Assembly: GCA_020002185.1 (NCBI GenBank)
Contig: CM034541.1
Coordinates: 49,117,480-49,181,479 of the forward strand
DNA length: 64,000 nt
Origin: Paraescarpia echinospica
Lineage: Eukaryota > Annelida > Polychaeta > Sabellida > Siboglinidae
Direction: 5' to 3'
Shown: positions 12,201-24,200 of the stretch, piece by piece
Position numbering within the stretch: position 1 is the first letter of the stretch
How the letters are laid out: every line of letters starts with the position of its first letter
Notes under the pieces: model-generated
The model's input: only the letters and a program-made list of their open reading frames with translations
Told to the model about the DNA's origin: nothing
Database searches by the model: none
Program-made: the position numbers and the translations under genes

Positions 12201-15200
12201 ATGTGTGTAAGCTTCAGCACCCACCCCAATGTGTGTCTTCAGCTGTGTGTCAGCACCCACCCCAATGTGTGTAAGCTTCAGCACCCACCCCAATGTGTGT
12301 CAGCTTCAGCACCCACCCCAATGTGTGTCAGCTTCAGCACCCACCCCAATGTGTGTCAGCTTCAGCACCCACCCCAATGTGTGTCAGCTTCAGCACCCAC
12401 CCCAATGTGTGTACAGCTTCAGCACCCACCCCAATGTGTGTAAGCTTCAGCACCCACCCCAATGTGTGTAAGCTTCAGCACCCACCCCAATGTGTGTCAG
12501 CTTAAGCAGCAGCTTCAGCACCCACCCCAATGTGTGTCAGCTTCAGCACCCACCCCAATGTGTGTAAGCTTCAGCACCCACCCCAATGTGTGTCAGCTTC
12601 AGCACCCACCCCAATGTGTGTCAGCTTCAGCACCCACCCCAATGTGTGTAAGCTTCAGCACCCACCCCAATGTGTGTAAGCTTCAGCACCCACCCCAATG
12701 TGTGTAAGCTTCAGCACCCACCCCAATGTGTGTCAGCTTCAGCACCCACCCCAATGTGTGTCAGCTTCAGCACCCACCCCAATGTGCGGAGGAGCGCAGT
12801 GGTGCAGGGACTAGAGCTTGGGACTCTCGACTGAGAGAACTCAAGTTCAAATCATGTGCTGCCGTGTTGGAGTTTGAGTATGTTCTTTCACTCTACGTTG
12901 CTCCAGTTCACTCAGCTGTATGGTATGAATGAGTACCTGGCTATAGACAATGGTGGATATTTGTGTACGAATAGTCTTTGCGCATTAATTGCGGTGTGGC
13001 TGGATGCTTCCCAGAAAAGTTGAGGTGGTGTTCGAGTGAACAGGTCTGCCAGGGAGTAAAGTGTAAAGTACTTTGAGCCGTCCTAATGACTGGCTACTGC
13101 ACTAATAATAATAATAAATCAATTACTTCTTCAGCGCCAATATCCTCAGACAATCTGAGCTCAGTGGTGCAATAAAACCAAGGGACGATAGGTGATATTG
13201 AAAAGATAGGTTTTCAGGTGATGGCGAAATGTAACAATATTTTCTGCTGATTTACCACTGACGGGAAGCGAATTCCATATAGTTGGCGTGGCAACTGAAA
13301 CAGCTTGAGTTCCAGCCTTTATCTTAACTCTGGGAACAGATAGTAACTTTGAAGTAGACAACCAAAGTTGTTTGTGCTGTCTAGCTGGGGTGAGCATTGA
13401 GTGTAAATATGCACGTTGTTTGTGCTGTCTAGCTGGGGTGAGCATTGAGTGTAAATATGCACGTTGTTTGTGCTGTCTAGCTGGGGTGAGCATTGAGTGT
13501 AAATATGCACGTTGTTTGTGCTGTCTAGCTGGTGTGAGCATTGAGTGTAAATATGCACGTTGTTTGTGCTGTCTAGCTGGTGTGAGCATTGAGTGTAAAT
13601 ATGCACGTTGTTTGTGCTGTCTAGCTGGGGTGAGCATTGAGTGTAAATATGCACGTTGTTTGTGCTGTCTAGCTGGGGTGAGCATTGAGTGTAAATATGC
13701 ACGTTGTTTGTGCTGTCTAGCTGGGGTGAACATTGAGTGTAAATATGCACGTTGTTTGTGCTGTCTAGCTGGGGTGAGCATTGAGTGTAAATATGCACGT
13801 TGTTTGTGCTGTCTAGCTGGTGTGAGCATTGAGTGTAAATATGCACGTTGTTTGTGCTGTCTAGCTGGTGTGAGCATTGAGTGTAAATATGCACGTTGTT
13901 TGTGCTGTCTAGCTGGTGTGAGCATTGAGTGTAAATATGCACGTTGTTTGTGCTGTCTAGCTGGGGTTGAGTGTAAATATGCACGTTGTTTGTGCTGTCT
14001 AGCTGGTGAGTGTAAATATGCATTGAGTGTAAATATGCAGTCTAGCTGCTGTCTAGCATTGAGTGTAAATATGCACGTTGTTTGTGCTGTCTAGCTGGGG
14101 TGAGCACGTTGTTTGTGCTGTCTAGCTGGGGTGAACATTGAGTGTAAATATGCACGTTGTTTGTGCTGTCTAGCTGGGGTGAGCATTGAGTGTAAATATG
14201 CACGTTGTTTGTGCTGTCTAGCTGGTGTGAGCATTGAGTGTAAATATGCACGTTGTTTGTGCTGTCTAGCTGGTGTGAGCATTGAGTGTAAATATGCACG
14301 TTGTTTGTGCTGTCTAGCTGGTGTGAGCATTGAGTGTAAATATGCACGTTGTTTGTGCTGTCTAGCTGGGGTGAGCATTGAGTGTAAATATGCACGTTGT
14401 TTGTGCTGTCTAGCTGGGGTGAGCATTGAGTGTAAATATGCACGTTGTTTGTGCTGTCTAGCTGGGGTGAGCATTGAGTGTAAATATGCATGTTGTTTGT
14501 GCTGTCTAGCTGGGGTGAGCATTGAGTGTAAATATGCATGTTGTTTGTGCTGTCTAGCTGGGGTGAGCATTGAGTGTAAATATGCACGTTGTTTGTGCTG
14601 TCTAGCTGGGGTGAGCATTGAGTGTAAATATGCACGTTGTTTGTGTGAAAGGGCTTGGTAGGTGATTGTACAGATCTTAAACATAACGCGATATCCATAT
14701 ATAAGAACTTACCTTGTTTTATCCCTAATAATGATGTGTTTCCAGATCGAGAGGCTCGAAGGTGGTGAAGCAGGAAGTGCCCCACACCATCACCGAGTGG
14801 ATTGGGAGCATGTTCTGTATGAACCCCGCCTCCGGTCTGGGGGTGTCACCCCCCGCCACACTCAAGGCCTTTCAACCCTTCTTCCTCTCCTTCACCCTGC
14901 CCTACTCCATCGTGCGGGGAGAGAAGGTCGTCATTCCTGTCACTGTCTTCAGCTACCTGCCTGGCTGCATGGCGGTACGTTTTTAGTCCTTTGGCCGAAG
15001 GTCCAAGGGACTATTGCCATCACTCTGCGTCCGCCGTCCGCTGTCCGCCGTTAGCTGCCGTATCTCAGAAACCGTTCAGCAACTTTTTCTCTAATTGTGC
15101 ATAGACATATCTTGGGGCACTGCCACTATGCACGAGAAATCTGTATTTTATTGAATAATTTTAAGGGCTCCCTAGGGCCTCCAAGGACCCCAAAACTGGT

Positions 15201-18200
15201 AAAAATGTAACATTTGGCCTATTTTTTCAAAAACTGTTCAGCAACTTTTTTTCTAATTTTGCATAGATGCATCTAGGGTACTGCCACTATATACAAGAAA
15301 TCTGTATTTGATTGAATCATTCTAAGGGCACCTAAGGGGCCCCCAAAGTGCAAAAGGTTTACATTATCTAGTGATGTGGTTTTGAGAAGGGCCCTTGAGA
15401 CCACCCCCAACATTAGATGTTGTGTATTGTTCCACAAAATCAACAGCTGTGACTAATCTCTACAGCCCAGTCCATTGAGACCTTGACTAATCTTTAATTG
15501 GTCACAGCACCCAGGCAGAGTAGACACACTTGACCCCTGTTAGACTGAACAGTTGCCTAACACTTTTAAACTGTATCTTCAAAACTATTGATTTTCTATA
15601 ATTGCAAGTTGTGTTTATTTTGATGTTCATTTAATTATTATAAAATGGTGTGACTGTGGTGTCTTGTCTCCTGTTAGACTGAACAGTTGCCTAACACTTT
15701 TAAACTGTATCTTCAAAACTATTGATTTTCTATAATTGCAAGTTGTGTTTATTTTGATGTTCATTTAATTATTATAAAATGGTGTGATTGTGGTGTCTAT
15801 TGGTTAAAGATGTATTGTCTGTAGAAACCTGTAGGTGACAAACATAGAAAATTAATATTCTGTCACCTGTAGGTGACAAACATAGAAAATTAATATTCTG
15901 GACAACTACAGAGTGAAATATCCTACACTTTATTTATATCAAATGCATTCTACTGTTCTGTTTACGCTTGCCATGCCTTGTGTAGACATGGTACTGTGTA
16001 AATCAGTTGTATCAATATAGACTAATAGTTACAGATTCACAATATAGTTGACACCTGAAACAACCAAATGTCAACCGTTAGAAGAGTTGACATAGTTAAG
16101 GCACAATAAAGCCTTTTGTGTCAAGACAAATACAATTCAACCAATACCCCTATCTGAACACTGCCTGTTCTTCACCTATTACATTCGCTTTGTTTAGATA
16201 TGTGGTTCTTTTTATAGAAAATTTTAGTTTCTTTCTGTACCTGTCTACGTATGATAACCATTTGTCCGCCCTGCTCACAATAAACATCACATGAATGATA
16301 AAAGGAAGATCACTACCACTTAACTTGTGGATTATTATTATTATAAAACTGCTCTGCTACTGCTTGGTGGACAGTTAATTAGTGGATCAAGTTCAAATAC
16401 ATCAGCACGTTTTTCACACCTGCATGGTAGTTTAGGCTCAGTAGTGTGCTGGCAGCTACTAAACCTATAGGCTTGTGTGAAAAGGATAGTTGGCAGAAGA
16501 ACTAACTTCAAAGCACCATTGCATCCATTTAGCCAGGCAGCAGTCACACTGTCCCAGTGTCTGCTGCTATGTTTATATAATAATTGTACAGGCTTAATGA
16601 TCCCAATACACCAATCTGTTGGCACAATGTCAGATAATGGAACTAGGTTAAACATCTTAACAATAACTATAATTAGTTCTGTGGAGCTGTTTTTTTCAGT
16701 GAACAGTAAACATGTAAACATTTTACTTCCATCATAAACCTTAATGATCTGTAACTATGATTCACCAAAAAACATTTGATTAATAATTACCTACAGGGTT
16801 GTTTGATTTATGTCGGACTGAAACTGTTTCTGCCCGGCAGAAACAGCAACAATAGGAAATACATGCCATTGATAGGCAAACGTGTTCTTTTTATAGAAAA
16901 TTTCAGTTTCTTTCTGTACCTGACTACGTATGATAACCATTTGTCTGCCCTGCTCACAATAAACATCACATGAATGATAAAAGGAAGATCACTGCCACTT
17001 AACTTGTGGATTATTATTATTATAAAACTGCTCTGCTATTGCTTGGTGGACAGTAAGCTGCAACTGTCTTTGAGTTTGTTTACATTTTGACAAACTACTA
17101 TTATATAGCACTAATTTTTTAATGAATCACATTTTGAGAATGCATGTCATTGTTTGCGGTGTAACTTTTGTATGCTTCATTTTCTGCTGCTACAAGTTGC
17201 ATTCATCTGAAAGATGATTCAATTACCTATCCAATGATAATGCATATGTTGTGGTGTTGGATTTATAGCTTTGGTATATTGTACACGAGGGTTGTGATAG
17301 GAAACTATTGGACATTGCGACAGTGCAGAGAGACAGTACGAGATGTGTCACTCAGTATACGAAGTGTGACTTTCAGATACTTCATTTTGTAGTGCTATGG
17401 ATTATGATGGGCCTCTCCATTAGCTCCCTATATATTTGTAAGTTAGGTGAGTAACACCTTCGAAGTTCTGACAGCAGGACACCGCCTTCGGTGAAGTCGA
17501 GACAAAAGTTTTACAAAGGCTTCAATTTCAAACGGTCTATCACCGTCCAGCTGACCCATTTTTTATTTTTTCAAAAACTTTTCAGTAACTTCTTCTTTAA
17601 TTTTTCATAGACATTTCATGTGGTAGTGCCACTATACACAATAAATCTGTATTTGATTGATTCATTCTAAGGGCACCAAAGGTCCCCTAAAATGCTAAAT
17701 TTGCTAACTAAAATTAATTGTCTACCTCAGAGTAGCTATATTTATAACTTGTTGTGTATTACACCCAGCTGTGGAGCTAAGATTCTCTGCCTGCTATTGT
17801 TTGATGGAAACTGTGACTAATCTGTAATTGGTCACTGGCAGTAGCTTGTTTCAACAGACAGCATTAAGCCACTAGACCCCTGTTAAACTGGACAGTTGCC
17901 TGTAGGTTTTAAACTGTGTCAAACAGTGAGTCTACCTTTTGCTCTCAAATAATCTGTCCTCTTAGTTTTAGACATAATCTGGCATAACTTGATAAGTCTT
18001 TGTAGCAGCACATTTGTACTTCCAGTGTATCATTGCAACATAACATACATATTACATACTGTGTGCCACATTCGAATGTTGTGCATGTAATATTTCCATG
18101 CAATCCATTTGCATATATAATTTCAACAGCCGTTTTCTTCATTTTCACTTTTTGATCCCTACCATGTTCAATGCTCCATAACTTCGCCACTTTTTGTAGC

Positions 18201-21200
18201 AGTCATAATTTTTGAAACCGTGTAAAGCACCCTACCAAACCTTTACAAGGATGTAAGAAAACAATGTTACAATTTTTCCGACTTATCACTCATTTGGTCA
18301 GCCGGGGTCACATATAGACGTATTAGTCCAAAGGACTTCAGGGCCACTTGGCCCATTTTTTACATATTTAATTATAATTTAACATTTTTAATTATGTTTA
18401 TAACTTATTTATTTCTTAACTGTTAAAATGTATTACTTATTTTTTACATATTTAGTTTTTACTTAATCCCACTTACGTATTTTTTATACATATTCGTATG
18501 TACCAATCGAGGGGCTTTATGTGAAGTAAATATACATTGGAACCTCACTATTAAGGTCACCCTTGGGACTGGACAAAAGTGACCTGAATAGCAAGGTGAC
18601 CGTATTAGTGGGACTAATTTCGTATACTTTTCTGTTAGAGAAATAATTTGAGACTGTCTTAGAGTGACCTTAATTACAAGGTGGCTGTATTACTGATACC
18701 AATCTAGTGCCAATGTTCCAATTTAAGGGTTTTACCTGAATTAAATGTATTCTACTGCATTGTCTGGTGACCAGGTGCAACTGGTGATGAAGAAGGCCAA
18801 GGGCCTGGAGGTAGTAGGACCGCGGGAGACACACCTGTGTGTGTGTGGGAATGAGGCCAAGACCCACAGGTACACCATCTCTGTGAGTGTGCTGGGAGAG
18901 GTCGACCTCACCGTGAAGGTAAGACGTCTCTCGATCTCTATACTGTTTTATTTCCATCAACTGCAGCATCTTTTTATGAAAGATATTGTTCATGGCTCCA
19001 AGATTCCATTAGACTTAAAGAAATTAACTTTAGAGGGATTGTTGAAACATACGCGACGCTTCGACACATCTACAGTAGATCTTGTATCCATGGATAACAA
19101 CATGGATAACAACATGGATAACAACATGGATAACAACATGGATAACAACATGGATAACAACATGGATAACTTGGCCCGAGAACAGAACTGGCACAAGAGA
19201 AAATAAGTGAGGCCATCTACATCAAACAGAGAGCCCCCGCAATGAACCGAGATCAGGGATACCACCTGCCCGCCATCTACAACCAGATTATTCCACCAGA
19301 ATCTGAGCCGCGTCACATGATGTCAGTGCGTGATCAAGATCCATTGTAGAGGGGTCAAAACGTTGCATATGTTTCAACAATTGCTCCAAAGTCTGTTTAT
19401 TTCTTGCTTCTGCACAATTTTTTTTTTTTATGCCGTCTTGTTTTAATAGTCACCTCCCAAGTCTCCAGATATATTATGAAACAAAGCGTTTCTCTATCTG
19501 TCGGTTTGTGGACCGATATCTCCGTTAGCTTTGCATGTATGGTGCTGACATTTTATATGTGATGTAGTGGGCCCATTGGGGTGGTTCGTTAGTTTTAGAT
19601 TTTTTCGAAATTTGTCCAGTGGTGAGGATCTGAGAGGTCACAATTTCCAAACAGCTGTATGAGTGGCGCCCTCTTTTGCATTTCACATGTTTGCTACATG
19701 TCTAATACAAAAGAGGGCATCCAGTTGTCACCCAAGAGCTACACATAGCATCAGGTTATTGTACTCGGTTATAATTCAGCCAAAAAAACCACAATTTGTC
19801 AAATATTAGTATCAAAAGTTATATTGGTAATTCAGGATAAGACATACGTACATGTTTATGTTCGAACAAACACGATCTAAAGAGTGTCACAGATTAGCCC
19901 TATCGATAAAGTGCTTGCTTAGCATGTCTGGGCAACTGAGTTCAATACCCGGACTTGACCGATCTTTTTTAGGTATTATTATTGATGACATAAGATATAT
20001 ACTTAAGGTAATAATTACAATTCAGTCATACCATTTGTTTTATAGTGTAGCTAAAATTTGAAAAGACATGACTACTGTTTTTCTCCGTACAATGCTGTAT
20101 AACTCAACTAGTTAATAATAATATAATAATGTGGTCTTGTGTAGCACTGGTGTCTGGTCCGCGTATTGATGGTGACCCATTTAAAAATCACGCTTTAAAC
20201 ATAACATGGTCATCTTCGTGAAATAAAGCATTAATACATACTCCATTATCAGAACAGGTGTTTTGGCAACAGCCAATACAATGTCCACACAATAACCATT
20301 TTGAATTGCCTTGTTCATTTCCAGGCCAAATCTGTGACAAGAATCATATCAAAATTCCAATTTTGAAAAAGCACTTGAATTATTCCAGGGCAGGAGTGAA
20401 ATAAATTAACACTTTGTCTTTGATTTTACAAAAAACTTATATAAGAGATACTATTGGGGCACAGTGGCCGAGTGGTTAGAGTACCGGACTCTCGACTGGA
20501 GGGACCGGGGTTCAAATCCCGGCGCCGGCTGAGCAGTGGTTCAGTACTGGTTCAGCTACCGTGTCGAAACTTGGGCAATTTAATTCACCCTAAGTCTCCT
20601 CCCTTCCAACCCGCACCAGCTAGCGTGGAAGGGTAGGCCAACAACACCAGCATGCAAAGTACAATGAAGCCAAGGTCCCCAGTCCCCAGCAGTATCGATA
20701 GGGTCTATGACCAAGGAGGTGGTTCGGGTCAAGTAGGGCTACATGCAGAGGGTGCTAAGAATCTCTGGATCAAGAAGAACTGCCGAGAGAAGGTAAGTAG
20801 ACTGAAGATAGCAACATATAACGTAAGAACACTACTAAGAGATGAACAGATAAAAGAACTGAAGGAAGAACTTATGGAAACCAAGTTGGTATGGGATGTG
20901 ATCAGGATCGGAGAAGTCAGAAGACTACCTTACAAAACGACCATCTACTATACCATTCCACAGCGAAAACAGAAGTGGACCTGGGCAGGGCACATCAGCA
21001 GACTACGAGATAACCGATGGACATCGCGTATCACAACCTGGAGACCTTACGAAGGGAAACAATCTAGAGGAAGACCGGCGAGAAAGTGGAGAGACGAACT
21101 AGATGAGTACTGGAAGGGCACCATCTTGCAGAGGATAGCGCAAGACAGGCAGCTTTGGAAAAGACATGCTGAGGCCTTCGCCCAACCACGGGACACTACG

Positions 21201-24200
21201 GCTGCACAGTGATGATGATGATGAAGTAGGTTTTCTTTTGTGCAAAATTAACTTGAAATGAGACGAGCAAATAAATTTAATTGAGGAAGCACCTTTAAAT
21301 GGCTTTGTTTATTTCCAGGCCAAGTCTGTGACGAGAGAGGGTGTGTGTGGGAATGGAGTGGACATGGTGTCAGAGACCAAGGGTCGTGACGTTGTCACCC
21401 GAGTCCTACTGGTGGAGGTAGGTTGTGTCATTCACTGTCACATCCACTGACATGTCACATTCCATCTGTTTCTAATTATACTGGCATTGTTCATTGTTCA
21501 TTGTTATATTGTAGATTGTTCTCATCAGTACTGACTTCTACATTGTTATGTACATTGTTATATACATTGTTATGTACATTGTATGTACATTGTATGTACA
21601 TTGTTATGTACATTCTTATATACATTCTTATGTACATTGTTATGTACATTGTTATGTACATTCTTATGTACATTCTTATGTACATTGTTATGCACATTGT
21701 TGTGTACATTGTTATGCACATTGTTATGTACATTGTTATATACATTCTTATGTACATTGTTATGTACATTGTTATGCACATTGTTATGTACCTTGTTATG
21801 TACATTGTTATATACATTCTTATATACATGTATCTATCTGAGGTGACTGTATAAAGTAGAATTTCCCTCTGGAAATGTTTTGCCTTTTTAAATGTTGACC
21901 AATTGAAAATAAATGTGTAATTTATGTTATGATTTTATCGAAAATGAATAGTCCATTCACACAAATGAGTGGATGGTGGATACTGTAATGGTTAGATTTC
22001 AAGTGAAGTTACACAATGAGGGAAATCAAAAATTTAATTGCAGAAAGATACAAAAACAGACCAAATTTATTTGTATTAAAATGGTATGTTTATGAAAATG
22101 TAATGTATGGAGCATCTGGCAGGGGCCGATTGGACAGTCGTATAGTCCGGCTGTGGGAAGTCATGGGCAGAAACCATGGAGGAAGGATTCACCTTTTAGT
22201 GCATTGGGTGTTGGAAGGTGGAGTGTCTGCAGAAGGAGATAGTTAGGTTGACAGATATTGTGAAGGGAATGGAGATGGGAATTAGCAAGGAGGCAGGTCG
22301 AATGGAGAGAGACGACAGGGAGAGAGGTGAGAATACTGCAAGACAGAAGGAGAATAGCAGTGGCAAGAAAACTGAGGAAAGGAGATTGAGAGGAGGGAAG
22401 GTGATTGGAGGGGAAGACATTGGAAAATCGACAACAGAAAATGTGACAAGCGTGAAGGTGACAGGGAAGAAAGTGACCGTAGAGAAGGAGGGAGGGAAGA
22501 TGGGACGGGAGAGGAGAGAAGAAAATGAGATGGGACGAAAGATGAAGGGACGAAAGGAAGTGAGAGCAAATGTGATAGAAGAGAAGTCGATAAAAGGGAT
22601 GCTGACAGAAGGAAAGGTGACAAGAGAAAAAGCGACAGGAAAGAATGGACCAGAAGAGAATGTGACAGGAGAGAAGACGACAGGGGGGAAAGATAACAAC
22701 CAGACATATGCAAACCGGAGGAGCTACTCCAAGGCAGTGATTGAGGGGGCAAGGAGAAAAGAGAGAGTGTTTATGGGTGATTCAATTCTGAGAAAAACAG
22801 ACAAGACTATATGTGAGGGGAAGGACGTTGTTGTATGTCTACCGGGGGCTAGGATAGAGCATGTGACCGAAAGGGTAGAGAAGGTATTGGGACATGGCAA
22901 GGGATGGTCTATACTAGTACACGTAGGGATAAACAATGCAGACAAGGAGGGAACAACTGGGGTAGTTCAGAAGTACAGACATCTAGTAAGGAAGCTAAAG
23001 AAGACAAGAGTGGAACAGGTTGTTCTCTCAGGAATTTTGCCAGTAATGGGAGGAAGGGGGGCAACATACAGAAACTGTAAGAGGATGGCGATCAACGCAC
23101 TAGTTGAGCAGATGTGTGAAGAAGAGGGTATGGGATTCATAGATTTATGGGGGTACTTTGTTGGGAGAGAAGACATGTACATGAGAGATGGCCTCCATCT
23201 AAGTGGAAAGGGGGCAGCAGTATTCTCAGAGAACCTGCTGCGATCTGTTGACAGTGGGACAGGTTGCATCTATTTAAACTAGATTCGCAGGGGGTACTCG
23301 CAGAAAAGCCTGAAAATGGAGGCATAGATAAAGACAGCACAAATAAATCAGCAAATAACAGTCTGGAAAACTCTTCTGAAGCTGGATATAAATGTGTTTG
23401 TTTAAATGCAAGGAGTATAGTAAACAAAAGAAATGAAGTAAACATTATGGTAGAAGATATTGACCCTCATATAATAGGTATAACCGAATCCTGGACCACC
23501 ACCGATATATCAGATGCTGAATTGGGACTGACATGATATGTAATGTTTAGAAAAGATAGAATAGGAAGAAAGGGAGGTGGAGTTATTTTATATATTAAAG
23601 AATCTATCCAGGCTTATGAAATAAAATTAGAAAGAGAAGCAGATTGCAAAGAAGCTGTTTGGTGTAACATAGTTACAGGAAACTCAACGATAACAGTTGG
23701 GTTAGTTTATCGAAGTCCAAACATAAGCATAGAAGAGAATGAAAAAATACAAAATGCTATAAGGGAAGTAAGCAAACGGTACTGTATTATTATGGGGGAT
23801 TTTAACCACGGACGTATACAAAGGAAATCTCTTCAAAGTATGGGGAGTGAGGACCACAAGTTTTTAGTTTTAGTTCAAGATACTTTCCTTTCTCAACATG
23901 TGCTAGAACCAACCAGGGGTGAGAATGTGTTAGACATAGTTTTGTCCTCACAGAATGAATTAGTTGACAATGTCAAGATATGTGAGCCACTGGGGAGTAG
24001 CGATCACAACCAGATACATTTTACCATCAAAGTAAAATCAGAAAGGAATAGTAAAAAGCAGTATACGAGAAATTTCCACAAAGGAAGGTATAAGGACATG
24101 AGGAAATATTTAGCAAAGGTAGACTGGAATAACACACTAAAAAATAAGACAGCAACAGAATGCTGGAATATATTAAAGAGTGAAATTAAGTTCATAGTCG

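Larger units (their letters stand above)
14981..18362 (+). mobile_element. R1 interspersed repeat, copy C (composite)
   Basis: Starts TTTTAGTCCTTTGG right after the splice donor of the preceding exon and ends CTTGGCCCATTTTTT. It carries extra tandem duplications (15536-15803 and 15828-15901). The block running into ATTATTATTATTATAAAACT occurs twice (16204-16375 and 16887-17053), suggesting two overlapping copies. 17060-17550 holds unrelated AT-rich sequence with no recognised feature. Confidence 0.65.

Noticed and set aside
10889..12932. Long + strand ORFs with Cys/Pro/His-rich repeats
   Set aside because: Same artefact from the 28-bp array; all three forward frames are open and there is no splice or start context.
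13372..14661. Plus-strand Cys-rich repeat ORF ([16 protein letters not shown])
   Set aside because: Mirror reading of the 48-bp array; the minus strand shows real LINE similarity in its flanks, the plus strand does not.
20464..20530. Functional tRNA gene
   Set aside because: Good A and B boxes, but it is directly fused to SINE/LINE sequence and shares its head with the other SINE copies; better explained as a SINE head.
20652..21212. Host protein-coding gene of 186 codons
   Set aside because: Both ends of the protein match RTE LINE ORF2 ends with the centre missing.
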